Shown piece after piece: positions 56,974 to 64,000 of a stretch of 64,000 nt of DNA. Location of the stretch: positions 34,101 to 98,100 of the forward strand of contig CANLSH010000012.1 in the NCBI GenBank assembly GCA_947493705.1. Direction: 5' to 3'. A model generated the notes under the pieces. The model was given only the letters and a program-made list of their open reading frames with translations. It made no database searches and was not told the DNA's origin. A program made the position numbers and the translations under genes. The DNA is from an uncultured Arachnia sp. (GTDB lineage: Bacteria > Actinomycetota > Actinomycetes > Propionibacteriales > Propionibacteriaceae). How positions within the stretch are numbered: position 1 is the first letter of the stretch; each line of letters begins with the position of its first letter.

Positions 56974-57344
56974 TTATCGCTGCCCTGCTTCTCCTGCTCC
57001 TCGAGCTGGCGACGCACGTCATTCATGTCAACTTCGCGGAGCTTGCCAATCAGCTCTTCCAACGATTGTTTCGGCAATGCACCGGCTTGCGAGTACAGCA
57101 GGACGCCTTCCCGGAATGCCATCAGCGTCGGAATGCTCATGATGCCCAGCGATCCGGACAACTCCTGGTTGGCCTCGGTGTCGACTTTGGCGAACGTAAT
57201 ATCTGTATGCTTCTCGGACGCAGCCTCGAAAATTGGGCCGAAGGTGCGACACGGACCGCACCAGGAGGCCCAGAAGTCCACCAGAACGATGTCGTGGTTG
57301 ATGGTTGTTTCAAACGTATCGGTTGTCACATTGATGGTTGCCAT
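56970..57344 (-). CDS. trxA: Thioredoxin
   Basis: 124-aa thioredoxin with WCGPC (C29, C32) in VDFWASWCGPC, cis-Pro in SIPTLMAF, and a charged helical extension at the C-terminus. It would reduce persulfides or protein disulfides produced by the adjoining CoA-disulfide reductase. No Shine-Dalgarno is present. TATATT lies seven bases before the ATG, so the transcript is leaderless. The operator at 57355-57370 overlaps this -10. Its stop overlaps the reductase start. Confidence 0.95.
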   Translation of the reverse strand: MATINVTTDTFETTINHDIVLVDFWASWCGPCRTFGPIFEAASEKHTDITFAKVDTEANQELSGSLGIMSIPTLMAFREGVLLYSQAGALPKQSLEELIGKLREVDMNDVRRQLEEQEKQGSDK

Positions 57345-57357
57345 GAAGGAAAATATA
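57345..57357 (-). promoter_or_regulatory. -10 element of leaderless trxA transcript
   Basis: Minus-strand TATATT (57357-57352), seven bases, then ATG 57344. Confidence 0.6.
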
Positions 57358-57370
57358 CCCCTGGGGGTAT
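57355..57370. promoter_or_regulatory. CsoR/CstR-type operator
   Basis: ATACCCC-TG-GGGGTAT, perfect 7-base arms, the GC-tract palindrome recognised by the CsoR/CstR family. It sits between trxA and the repressor gene and overlaps the trxA -10. Confidence 0.85.
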
Positions 57371-57416
57371 GCTTTCGCAAACCCGGTAGGGTATTGGCAG
57401 ACCAAAGGAGGAATTG

Positions 57417-57692
57417 ATGGAACCCACGGATGCAGCAAGCCTTGAAGCGCAACGCAAGGTCCTCAACAGGCTGAAGCGCGCGCGCGGGCAACTCAATGCT
57501 GTGATCGAGAAAGTGGAGACTGGTGCTCCTTGCCGCGACGTCGTCACCCAGCTGTCAGCGGTGTCCTCAGCCCTCGACAAAGCGGGGTACTCCATCATCT
57601 CCAACGCCATGCGCAACTGCCTCGTCGGCGACGGCCCGGATGCGGACATGACACCCGATGAGCTGGAGAAACTCTTCCTCTCGTTGTCATGA
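57417..57692 (+). CDS. CsoR/FrmR-family repressor, CstR-like
   Basis: 91-aa DUF156 helical repressor. The DNA-binding basic helix is VLNRLKRARGQLNAVIEKVE. C39 (GAPCRDVVTQLSAV) and C68 (MRNCL) are the two conserved cysteines, but the copper-ligand His that CsoR has four residues before the second Cys is Ala64. Loss of that His with both Cys kept fits a persulfide sensor (CstR) rather than a copper sensor. ATG 57417 has AGGAGG five bases upstream. The operator lies immediately before the gene and the reductase-thioredoxin operon is divergent. Confidence 0.9.
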   Translation: MEPTDAASLEAQRKVLNRLKRARGQLNAVIEKVETGAPCRDVVTQLSAVSSALDKAGYSIISNAMRNCLVGDGPDADMTPDELEKLFLSLS

Positions 57693-57702
57693 CACCACCA
57701 GC

Positions 57703-58260
57703 ATGAATGACGCAATCGACGTGCTGCTGGCTCATGCGCGGCCCAGGCGCTCCAGTCCTCACGGTTCTCGGGTCGTGGGGATCGATGGCCCATCAGGCGC
57801 GGGCAAGACAACATTCGCGGACTACCTCGCGGCCGAACTCCTGACGCAGACCGGCGCAGTTCCGCAGATCGTGCACATGGATGACCTCTACCCGGGCTGG
57901 GATGGTCTGGTCGAAGCCGTCGACCTGGTGACCAATCAGGTGTTGGAACCCCTGTCACGTGGTGATGACGGCTTGTTCCGTCGATGGGACTGGGAGGCCA
58001 GCGAGCGGCGCGAGCTGATTCGGGTACCTGTCGCTGACTGGGTCCTGGTCGAGGGCGTCGGATCCGGCTCCAGCCCATGCCGACCGCATCTCTCAGCACT
58101 GGCCTGGCTCGAGGCGGACCGTAAGGTCCGGATGGCCCGGGGCATCGCACGCGATGGCGAATCCTTCCGTCCTCATTGGGAGCGCTGGGCAGTGCAGGAG
58201 GAGCAACTGTTCGAGGCGGAGGACACCCGGACCCACGCCACGGTGATCCTGAAGACCTGA
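57703..58260 (+). CDS. P-loop kinase, uridine kinase-like
   Basis: 185-aa NTPase. Walker A in GIDGPSGAGKTTFADYL, a Walker-B/substrate Asp pair in IVHMDDLYPGWDGL, and a lid Arg cluster (EADRKVRMARGIARDG) give a phosphoribulokinase/uridine kinase-type fold. Short actinobacterial homologues are uncharacterised. It begins 10 bases after the CstR-like gene and may be cotranscribed. No strong ribosome site is seen. Confidence 0.82.
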   Translation: MNDAIDVLLAHARPRRSSPHGSRVVGIDGPSGAGKTTFADYLAAELLTQTGAVPQIVHMDDLYPGWDGLVEAVDLVTNQVLEPLSRGDDGLFRRWDWEASERRELIRVPVADWVLVEGVGSGSSPCRPHLSALAWLEADRKVRMARGIARDGESFRPHWERWAVQEEQLFEAEDTRTHATVILKT

Positions 58261-58267
58261 TCCCCGT

Positions 58268-58317
58268 AGTTTCGACAACATTTCGGGGGGCAGTCCAGCC
58301 GAAATGTTGCTCAAACT
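58268..58317. terminator. Intergenic hairpin between convergent genes
   Basis: CAACATTTCGG/CCGAAATGTTG (11 bp) around a 12-base loop, extended past a 3-base internal loop by AGTTT/AAACT. Likely a bidirectional terminator. Confidence 0.75.
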
Positions 58318-58370
58318 CGAGGGCTTGCCAGTCGTGCTGGGCGGGACGCGAGCTCTCCGACTCGGATGGC

Positions 58371-59900
58371 TCATTCCTGCGTGCGTTGTTCCTCCCACAG
58401 CGACAGCAGCGTGTCGACGTACGCCCGCCCGCCCTCCTTCACTGTTCCTCCGGCGGAAATGACGTCGCAGCCCGAGAGTTGCACGCTAACGGCGTACTTG
58501 TTTCCATTGGCGTACTCGTGGACGACGCTGTATTCCGCACCTTCCTCCAAGCACGTCGGGTCGAAGTCCGTGACGCGGGAGACGTTGTAGGCGAAGGTGG
58601 CATCGGCTGTCAGTTCTGGTGACTCCAATGGTTCCTCGGGCGCAGCGGCTCCCGGCACTCCCGCAGACTTGGGCGTCTCACACAGCCAGATCTTCGTCGC
58701 GTCGTCGGGGAGCTTCCCGTCCGGCAGTTGTGAGGACACGAGCGCGCCGGCGGAGAGGTCTCCGCAACCTTCTGCCACAGAGGCACCGGGGTCGATCTCT
58801 CCCTGAGGAGACAGCGAGACTTCCGGCTCCGACGCCAACCCGTCAATCTGTGCAAGAACTACCGGTGATGGCTTCCACAGCATGGGCGTGTCACCGTCGA
58901 ACCACTGGAACGTGTCGACAGTGGTGCGCTGCAACGTCAGTGCCTCTCCCCAGGGACCGGTGATCGTCACCCAGGTGGGGAGGTGTGCTTCTCCGAGCCC
59001 TTCCTCTGAATCCTTGGCCACGCTGGCTCCGATGAGGGATACGAGATTCGCCCCTAGGATCGAACCCTGGCTGGCCTCATACTCAGCACCGGGATCTTCG
59101 ACACAGGTGAACCCGGTGACCGCGTCCTCAGGAGCGAGAGAAAGCATGGGCCGCACGGCGGGGGGCAGGTCTGCGACCACAGAGCGTGACGGTGGCCGGC
59201 ACTGCGACACGGCAGCGAGGCCGGGGGAACTCACGCGCTCACGCTGCTGGCTCCACAGGTCACGGGCAAAGTCGTAAAGTTCTTGAGAGCCTGAGAGATC
59301 CCGTTCGCCATCCTTGATGGTGATCCCACATCCCTCGGCCTCTCCTGAAACGACGCGAGACTCACCGTCGCCATAGTCCAGGACGATGCGATAGTTGAGG
59401 CCGTCCACCGCGAGGCACTGAGCATCCTCATCACTGAGAATGGGCTGTTGCTGGATGAACTCGACGATCTCGCCCACGTCCTCCACCAGCGGCTCCAACG
59501 GGCCGACGGCGCCTGGGAACATCTCCGGGTCTCCCGCGTCACCACACAACCAGGCGCGCACTGCCCCGTCGGTCGCTCCCTCTTCAGTGGCCTGGCGAGG
59601 CTCGCCGGGCGCTTCCCAACAGGCAGCCGCGCCGGGCACGTCTTGAGCCGGATCGGGTGACGGTACCGCCACCTGCGGGGAGGATGTCTCACTCGTGTCT
59701 GGCTCCGCGATCAGCATGGCATCGCCGCCCATGCTGAACGCAACGGGAACGATGACGACGATGGCCGCGGTCACGGCGGCGGCGCCCGTGGCTACCCGTC
59801 GCCGGATGCTGCGCCGGCGGGCACGGGTGGCCCAGCCGATGGGCTGCGGGCCATACGGTGTGACGCTGTCCAGCACGTCGCGGATCTCGTGGTTGTTCAT
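58371..59900 (-). CDS. Membrane protein with repeated A/B modules, sigma-linked
   Basis: 509-aa protein. A basic cytoplasmic N-terminus (1-37) and one TM helix (38-58) precede an extracytoplasmic part. That part consists of module A (C94-R220: WLC, then Y...LDYGDGE, ending LWSQQR), module B (C234 to about 355: FQWFDGD...WKPSP) and a second module A (C379-R506: IWLC, VVHEYANGN, LWEEQR). No known domain is recognised in A or B. The start overlaps the stop of the ECF sigma gene by ATGA, so it is probably the cognate regulator or effector of that sigma factor. Confidence 0.82.
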   Translation of the reverse strand: MNNHEIRDVLDSVTPYGPQPIGWATRARRRSIRRRVATGAAAVTAAIVVIVPVAFSMGGDAMLIAEPDTSETSSPQVAVPSPDPAQDVPGAAACWEAPGEPRQATEEGATDGAVRAWLCGDAGDPEMFPGAVGPLEPLVEDVGEIVEFIQQQPILSDEDAQCLAVDGLNYRIVLDYGDGESRVVSGEAEGCGITIKDGERDLSGSQELYDFARDLWSQQRERVSSPGLAAVSQCRPPSRSVVADLPPAVRPMLSLAPEDAVTGFTCVEDPGAEYEASQGSILGANLVSLIGASVAKDSEEGLGEAHLPTWVTITGPWGEALTLQRTTVDTFQWFDGDTPMLWKPSPVVLAQIDGLASEPEVSLSPQGEIDPGASVAEGCGDLSAGALVSSQLPDGKLPDDATKIWLCETPKSAGVPGAAAPEEPLESPELTADATFAYNVSRVTDFDPTCLEEGAEYSVVHEYANGNKYAVSVQLSGCDVISAGGTVKEGGRAYVDTLLSLWEEQRTQE

Positions 59901-60409
59901 CGACGCTCACCTGCCTCCGTGAGAAAGGATGAGGTGCGCAGGGTTGCGCATCCCCGGTGGACGTACCCCTTGACCGTGCCCTCGGCGATGCCGAGCGTTT
60001 CCGCCACCTCGGCCGTCGATCTGTCCTCGAAGAACCTCAACACGAGCACGGCACGCTGCATACGAGGGAGGGTGCTGAGAGCCCGTAGTACGTCCACGCG
60101 AAGTTCCGCAGTGGACTCGGGAGGAGAACCGTGGGGTACCTCGGAGCGTGGAGTCTCGATCTTCCAGCTCTTCAGCCGCCACAGCGACACGAAGGTGCGA
60201 TAGATCGTGGTGCGGACATACGCCTCAAATTTGCGGTCATCGCCCAGCGACGCATACCGGCTGTAGGTCTTGGTGAGCGCGATCTGGACGAGATCCTCGG
60301 CGTGATGGTCGTCGGCGACGAGCAGCCATGCAGCACGCCACAGGTGGCGTCCGCGCTCGGCCACGAATCGTTCAAAGCCAAGGGCAGTGGTCCCCGATGT
60401 CCCGCTCAT
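59897..60409 (-). CDS. SigE-family ECF sigma factor, copy 2
   Basis: 170-aa ECF sigma factor of the actinobacterial SigE-type family. Region 2 is FERFVAERGRHLWRAAWLL and ADDHHAEDLVQIALTKTYSRY. Region 4 is LSTLPRMQRAVLVLRFFEDRSTAEVAETLGIAEGTVKGYVHRG. Same length as the copy at 62897-63409 and clearly homologous, with similar flanks. The ATG at 60409 is set by AGGAGG five bases upstream. It overlaps the following A/B-module protein gene. Confidence 0.93.
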   Translation of the reverse strand: MSGTSGTTALGFERFVAERGRHLWRAAWLLVADDHHAEDLVQIALTKTYSRYASLGDDRKFEAYVRTTIYRTFVSLWRLKSWKIETPRSEVPHGSPPESTAELRVDVLRALSTLPRMQRAVLVLRFFEDRSTAEVAETLGIAEGTVKGYVHRGCATLRTSSFLTEAGERR

Positions 60410-60429
60410 GTGTACCTCCTGCCCCTTAT

Positions 60430-60456
60430 GACGTGTACCACCACTCTTTCGGTTGC
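60430..60456 (-). promoter_or_regulatory. Candidate ECF autoregulatory promoter, copy 2
   Basis: Minus-strand GCAACC (60456-60451), 17 bases, CGTC (60433-60430), 20 bases before the sigma ATG. It shares CAACC-N17-CGTY with the other sigma gene. Confidence 0.6.
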
Positions 60457-60529
60457 CATGGAGCAAAAGAATCCGGGGTCAACTGTCGAAGACGTCGATC
60501 ACGTGAAAGAGCGGCCAGATCACGAAATG

Positions 60530-60544
60530 GGCTCCCGCGGAGCC
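60530..60544 (-). terminator. Hairpin between the two sigma modules
   Basis: GGCTCC-CGC-GGAGCC, 47 bases past the stop of the 769-aa protein gene. The remainder of 60410-60590 holds only the copy 2 promoter. Confidence 0.45.
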
Positions 60545-60590
60545 TGTTGGCCGATCTGGACGGAGTTTTCCGTCACTGCGCCGAAGATCC

Positions 60591-62900
60591 TCAGCTGGAC
60601 GTCGGCTGGGGTGAGGGTCGCCCCGCGTCGAAGGCCTGATCCAGTTTGTTCGCCAGGCCGCGGGACGGCGTCCACTTCCAGGGGTCATCGCCTTCCCTCC
60701 AGTACCAGGTACCGTCCGATCCGGGAATCAGCGGCAGCCGGTCACCGTAGTCATCCACCAAGATGATGAAGTCCCCCATCCAGTCGTTGAGCAGATTCCC
60801 CTCACCGTCAGGTAGCCACGGGGTCCTGGATTCCATCGCCTCCGTCCGAACCTCCGCAATCAGTGATGGACTCGCGGCAACTTCGACGATCTGCGCCCCG
60901 GAGTCCGTGATGATACCGGCGCAGAGTGCGCCATCTTCGTCGTAGCGGTCGATGCCGCGGCCAAGGTTCCAGGTAACGCCGTCACAGACACCTACCTGTG
61001 GGGCGATGGGAGGGCTTTGCGGAGTGTTGTTCCGTTGTTCGCGCCACAGTTCGGCGAGTTGGGAGTACCACTGCGCTGCTCCGTAGCGAGTGCGCTGTCG
61101 TTGAGCGCCCCAACGCACACCGGGCGAGGCATTGGCGTCCACCTCGATGACGTATCGCTCGCCCCCGGGGTAATCGACAAGGACATATGCGTGGTAGTAG
61201 ACGCGACGGAGTCCGCCGTCCGCCGTTGTGGGGAGTTCTCTGAAGCTGTCGACAACCTGTTGCGTCGCCTTCTCTCCCACCAAGGGTTCGGCCGGGGCCC
61301 CTCCTCCCGGGCACAACCACACAGCCACAGGGCCGTCGGGCAGGGTGTCACCGGGAAGCTCCGTGGTCGTCATCCGGCCCTCCGCGTCCAGGCTGCATGC
61401 CTCGTCCACGCTCAGTTCCCCCGCATTGGGTGGCTGGCTGAAAGGCGGCACACTCGACGGGGTCGACATCGCGCTGGGCTCTGGAGCGGCCGAGGGCGCA
61501 CTACACGTGATCGTGCCGATGGGGACGTCTGTGGCCGGTTCGGCGGCGAACGGGGGGCTCTCGTCGTCAAACAGTGTGGTGACGAGCACATCCACCACAT
61601 CGTCCTCGCGACTCATCTCACCGCCAACCCCCGTGAACTGGCCGCCCACGAGATCCACGCCTTGGTTGCCATTCGAGCCGCGAACGATGACGGGACTACC
61701 CAGATTCTGGACGGCTGATTCGCCAGTGATCGCGACATCGAAACCAGCCTGCGCCAACCGCTCCTCCACGAGTGCCACCGAGTCGCTGCCGCCGCCGGCG
61801 TCATAAACGTCGACCTGCACGTCCGCAGGAACCAGGCGAGGGGGTGCTGTGCAGATGTTGTCACGGGTCATCTCGTCATAGATTCGTGCCTTCAACCCGG
61901 GGCTCGGCGTCCACATGTACATACCGCGGGGTTCCGGGTCGTACCATCGGTAGCCCTCCGGCGTCCCCTGAATCGTGAAGGGATCTCCCTCCGGGCTCAG
62001 GAACACCAGACTCGGAGCCTCCATGGAAAGGCCGGGTTCAATGCCCACCATCACGTCCTGGGACGTGATCTCCTCCACCATGTCCGCCACCAAAGCATCC
62101 GACAGTGGGATCTGCACGGAACCGGTCGCCGGTTCCTCATCGCCGACGGGACCGCAGGCATAGGCCCGCGCCATGTCACCGATCCCGACGCCCATGACTG
62201 ACGTCCTGGCAGGACACACTTGGATTTCGGCGTCGAAGGATGTGTCTTCTTGCTTCCGCTGCGCATCCCACAGAGCCCGCAACTCCTCCAAGTACTCCCC
62301 TGCCCCCATCCGGTAGCTGGCACCGCTCACCACCGCGTCGCAGTCACCCAGGCTGCCCCGCACCGTATGCCGGTCACCGCCCGTGTACTCGTAGACCACC
62401 GTGAAGCCGATGCTGTTGTTGGCTTCACACTCAATGGAGCCGACGGTGGGCGCGGGCTCCATGAAGACTGCCACCGCCCAGTCAGCGTTCAGCGTCAGCG
62501 GCTCGGGCGCGCCCACAAATGTGCCGGATGTGAAGCCGGTGGAGGGTCCTCCGCACAGCCACACCCGCTCAACCCCGAGAGGTAGCTCGTTGTCCGGCAA
62601 GTCAGTGACCGCTGGGTAGTTTCCGTCCTCGTCCCGACAGGCGTCGGGCTCGAGAGGGGTGGGTTCTGCTTCTGTGGTCTGTGACGGTGTGGGGGCAGGT
62701 GTCGCGACCATCCGTTGGTCCGAACCCCCGAAGCCCAGACCGAGCGGGATGACAACAGCCATGACCAACGCGAGCACAGCGGACCCTGTCACGGCCTGCA
62801 AGCGACGACGACGCCTACGACGCGCACCGGCTGCCCAACCCTCGGCGGAGGGCGCATCGGGGACGATCGATTTGAAGGCGTCCGAGTACTGGTCGTTCAT
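60591..62900 (-). CDS. Membrane protein A-B-LytR_C-A-B, sigma-linked
   Basis: 769-aa paralogue of the 509-aa protein. An Arg-rich cytoplasmic N-terminus and one TM helix (36-58) precede module A1 (C88-R215, VWLC, VVYEYTGGD, LWDAQR) and B1 (C229 to about 345, YRWYDPE...WTPSPGL). A LytR_C-like domain follows (about 360-425, VQVDVYDAGG...LAQAGFDVAI), then A2 (C502-R623, VWLC, LVDYPGGE, LWREQR) and B2 (C639 to about 757, WYWREGDD...WTPSRGL). Start overlaps the sigma stop (ATGA). An anti-sigma or cell-wall-sensing role is inferred. Confidence 0.82.
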   Translation of the reverse strand: MNDQYSDAFKSIVPDAPSAEGWAAGARRRRRRRLQAVTGSAVLALVMAVVIPLGLGFGGSDQRMVATPAPTPSQTTEAEPTPLEPDACRDEDGNYPAVTDLPDNELPLGVERVWLCGGPSTGFTSGTFVGAPEPLTLNADWAVAVFMEPAPTVGSIECEANNSIGFTVVYEYTGGDRHTVRGSLGDCDAVVSGASYRMGAGEYLEELRALWDAQRKQEDTSFDAEIQVCPARTSVMGVGIGDMARAYACGPVGDEEPATGSVQIPLSDALVADMVEEITSQDVMVGIEPGLSMEAPSLVFLSPEGDPFTIQGTPEGYRWYDPEPRGMYMWTPSPGLKARIYDEMTRDNICTAPPRLVPADVQVDVYDAGGGSDSVALVEERLAQAGFDVAITGESAVQNLGSPVIVRGSNGNQGVDLVGGQFTGVGGEMSREDDVVDVLVTTLFDDESPPFAAEPATDVPIGTITCSAPSAAPEPSAMSTPSSVPPFSQPPNAGELSVDEACSLDAEGRMTTTELPGDTLPDGPVAVWLCPGGGAPAEPLVGEKATQQVVDSFRELPTTADGGLRRVYYHAYVLVDYPGGERYVIEVDANASPGVRWGAQRQRTRYGAAQWYSQLAELWREQRNNTPQSPPIAPQVGVCDGVTWNLGRGIDRYDEDGALCAGIITDSGAQIVEVAASPSLIAEVRTEAMESRTPWLPDGEGNLLNDWMGDFIILVDDYGDRLPLIPGSDGTWYWREGDDPWKWTPSRGLANKLDQAFDAGRPSPQPTSS

Positions 62901-63409
62901 GATCTCGCTCCTTGGTCCTCGAGATGGACGGAGTCACGCAGTGCCGCGCGACCGCGGTGGGAATGTGTCTTGACCGTGCCCGGGGCGACGCCGAGCAGAC
63001 TGGCGATGTCGTCGACGCTGCGGTCCTCCAGGTACTGCAGGACGAGAACCGCCCGTTGCATCCGGGGAAGCATGTCGAGGGCGCGCATGATGTCGATGCG
63101 CAGCGACGACGCCGTCTCGTCTGCCACGGAGTCCGCGACAAGCTCGCTCGGCATCTCGCTCCGCCAGCTCAACCGCCGCCACCACGAGACGAACGTGCGG
63201 TAGATCGCGGTGCGCACGTAGGCCTCGAAGGACTCGTCGTCATCCATGTCGTCGTAGCGGGTGAAGCACTTCGACAAGGCCGTCTGGACCAGATCCTCCG
63301 CGTGCTGGGAGTCGCCAGTGAGCAGCCAGGCTGCGCGCCACAGGATCTTGCCGCGTTCGACGACAAATCGCTCGAACCCGCGAACCTCGACACCCGACTG
63401 CTCGGTCAT
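62897..63409 (-). CDS. SigE-family ECF sigma factor, copy 1
   Basis: 170-aa ECF sigma factor. Region 2: FERFVVERGKILWRAAWLLTG and SQHAEDLVQTALSKCFTRYDD. Region 4: LDMLPRMQRAVLVLQYLEDRSVDDIASLLGVAPGTVKTHSHRG. It is the paralogue of the copy at 59897-60409. The pair plus their membrane partners form a tandem duplication. The ATG at 63409 has GGAGG five bases upstream. Confidence 0.93.
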   Translation of the reverse strand: MTEQSGVEVRGFERFVVERGKILWRAAWLLTGDSQHAEDLVQTALSKCFTRYDDMDDDESFEAYVRTAIYRTFVSWWRRLSWRSEMPSELVADSVADETASSLRIDIMRALDMLPRMQRAVLVLQYLEDRSVDDIASLLGVAPGTVKTHSHRGRAALRDSVHLEDQGARS

Positions 63410-63428
63410 GGGCACCTCCCCTCCATAC

Positions 63429-63455
63429 AACGCGGTGAGCTCCCATTGTGGTTGA
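63429..63455 (-). promoter_or_regulatory. Candidate ECF autoregulatory promoter, copy 1
   Basis: Minus-strand TCAACC (63455-63450), 17 bases, CGTT (63432-63429), 19 bases before the sigma ATG. Confidence 0.6.
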
Positions 63456-63480
63456 CACAGACTCTGGAAGACTTGGCGAG

Positions 63481-63852
63481 GTGAGTGAACACAGTGGGAC
63501 CCTCTACGAACGCGTTGGCGGGCACGAGACCTTCGCGAAGATGGTGCGAGCCTTCTATGAGGGTGTCGCCAACGACCCTCCTCTGCGAGCGCTCTATCCG
63601 GAGGAGGATCTCGGTCCCGCCGAAGAGCGGCTGCTGCTGTTCTTCATCCAGTACTGGGGTGGCCCCAAAACCTACAGCGAAACGCGTGGACATCCCCGCC
63701 TGCGTATGCGGCACGCCCCCTACGCCGTGACGCCGACGCAGCGCGACCGCTGGCTCCACCACATGCACGCCGCCATCGATACCCTCGGTATGGCGGCGCG
63801 CGAGGAAACTGAACTCCGCGAGTACATCGATCGGCAGCCCAGTTCATGGTGA
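63481..63852 (+). CDS. glbO: Truncated haemoglobin, group II (trHbO)
   Basis: 123-aa 2-over-2 globin binding haem and oxygen or NO. TLYERVGGHETFAKMVRAFY, LLLFFIQYWGGPKTYSETRG, the proximal His in LRMRHAPYAV and RDRWLHHMHAAI are typical of group II (trHbO). GTG 63481 gives the usual start just before the domain. An in-frame GTG at 63448 would add 11 residues. There is no clear Shine-Dalgarno. It is divergent from the sigma copy 1 gene. Confidence 0.92.
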   Translation: MSEHSGTLYERVGGHETFAKMVRAFYEGVANDPPLRALYPEEDLGPAEERLLLFFIQYWGGPKTYSETRGHPRLRMRHAPYAVTPTQRDRWLHHMHAAIDTLGMAAREETELREYIDRQPSSW

Positions 63853-63922
63853 ATGCCGACGACGACCCGGGCGACGCGAAGCTCACGCAGTTGCCAATCA
63901 TTTGAATCTCGGCAGCGGTTGG

Positions 63923-63960
63923 GGTTTCGACACGGCCGCAGGCGGCCTACTCAACCAGCG
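63923..63960. repeat. Actinobacterial intergenic repeat (GGTTTCGA...TACTCAACCAGC)
   Basis: Starts GGTTTCGA and ends TACTCAACCAGCG, with an internal GGCCGC-AG-GCGGCC palindrome. A second, inverted, partial copy begins at 63978 (GCTGATCGAGTAG) and runs off the window. No gene is seen in 63853-64000. Confidence 0.65.
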
Positions 63961-64000
63961 ATAAAAGAGTCCCCCCAGCTGATCGAGTAGCCGACCACGA

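Noticed and set aside
57417..57692. CsoR copper-sensing repressor
   Set aside because: The His ligand of the Cys-His-Cys copper site is Ala64 and the neighbours are sulfur enzymes, not copper exporters.

Overview
The window is high-GC DNA of an actinobacterium. The best lineage indicator is a minus-strand set at 38745-42473 encoding the biotin 1.3S, 12S and 5S subunits of methylmalonyl-CoA:oxaloacetate transcarboxylase. This is the signature enzyme of the Wood-Werkman propionate cycle, so a member of the Propionibacteriaceae is likely (genus not determined). SenX3/RegX3, CarD, RskA, DUF3027, DUF3263 and DUF4032 proteins and a tandem-CIRCE groEL fit that placement. I see no insertion sequence, prophage, integrase or CRISPR array. 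Coding density is high and no gene-free stretch exceeds 300 bases.

Layout. 1-10.3 kb: sigK-rskA and a lipoprotein, DUF3027/cold-shock pair, nagB, Nudix-cutC, groEL under two CIRCE operators, manA. 10.4-18.0 kb: a tRNA-Thr, an ATP-grasp enzyme with the lipid II flippase MurJ, an exported arylsulfotransferase-like lipoprotein, a methyltransferase, a DedA-like membrane protein and an orphan sugar-ABC ATPase. 18.0-25.6 kb: metB, a DUF4032 protein, cysS-rlmB, a DUF559 protein and glyA. 25.7-29.1 kb: a gluABCD-type amino-acid importer. 29.1-38.6 kb: DUF2207 protein, zinc peptidase, ispDF-carD with a divergent lipoprotein, regX3-senX3 divergent from phoU-gpmA-SDR across a PHO-box-like repeat. 38.7-42.5 kb: transcarboxylase. 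42.6-44.1 kb: a frameshifted nitronate monooxygenase gene. 44.2-54.4 kb: a seven-gene minus-strand operon (DeoR regulator, complete 2-oxoacid dehydrogenase E2/E3/E1, PHP-domain protein, SDR, zinc alcohol dehydrogenase) that looks like an uncharacterised catabolic pathway. 54.6-58.3 kb: TetR regulator, then a CoA-disulfide reductase-rhodanese fusion and thioredoxin divergent from a CsoR-family repressor lacking the copper-ligand histidine, which reads as a sulfane-sulfur response. 58.4-63.4 kb: two tandem ECF-sigma/membrane-protein pairs. 63.5 kb: a truncated haemoglobin.

The most novel-looking part is the tandem sigma region. Both large membrane proteins are built from repeats of the same two extracytoplasmic modules (four copies of one, three of the other, plus a LytR_C-like domain in the larger). 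Both sigma genes sit behind the same candidate autoregulatory motif, CAACC-N17-CGTY. A second genome-style observation is that at least nine genes have a TANNNT hexamer 6-7 nt before their start codon and no Shine-Dalgarno, which implies leaderless mRNAs and helps fix several starts.
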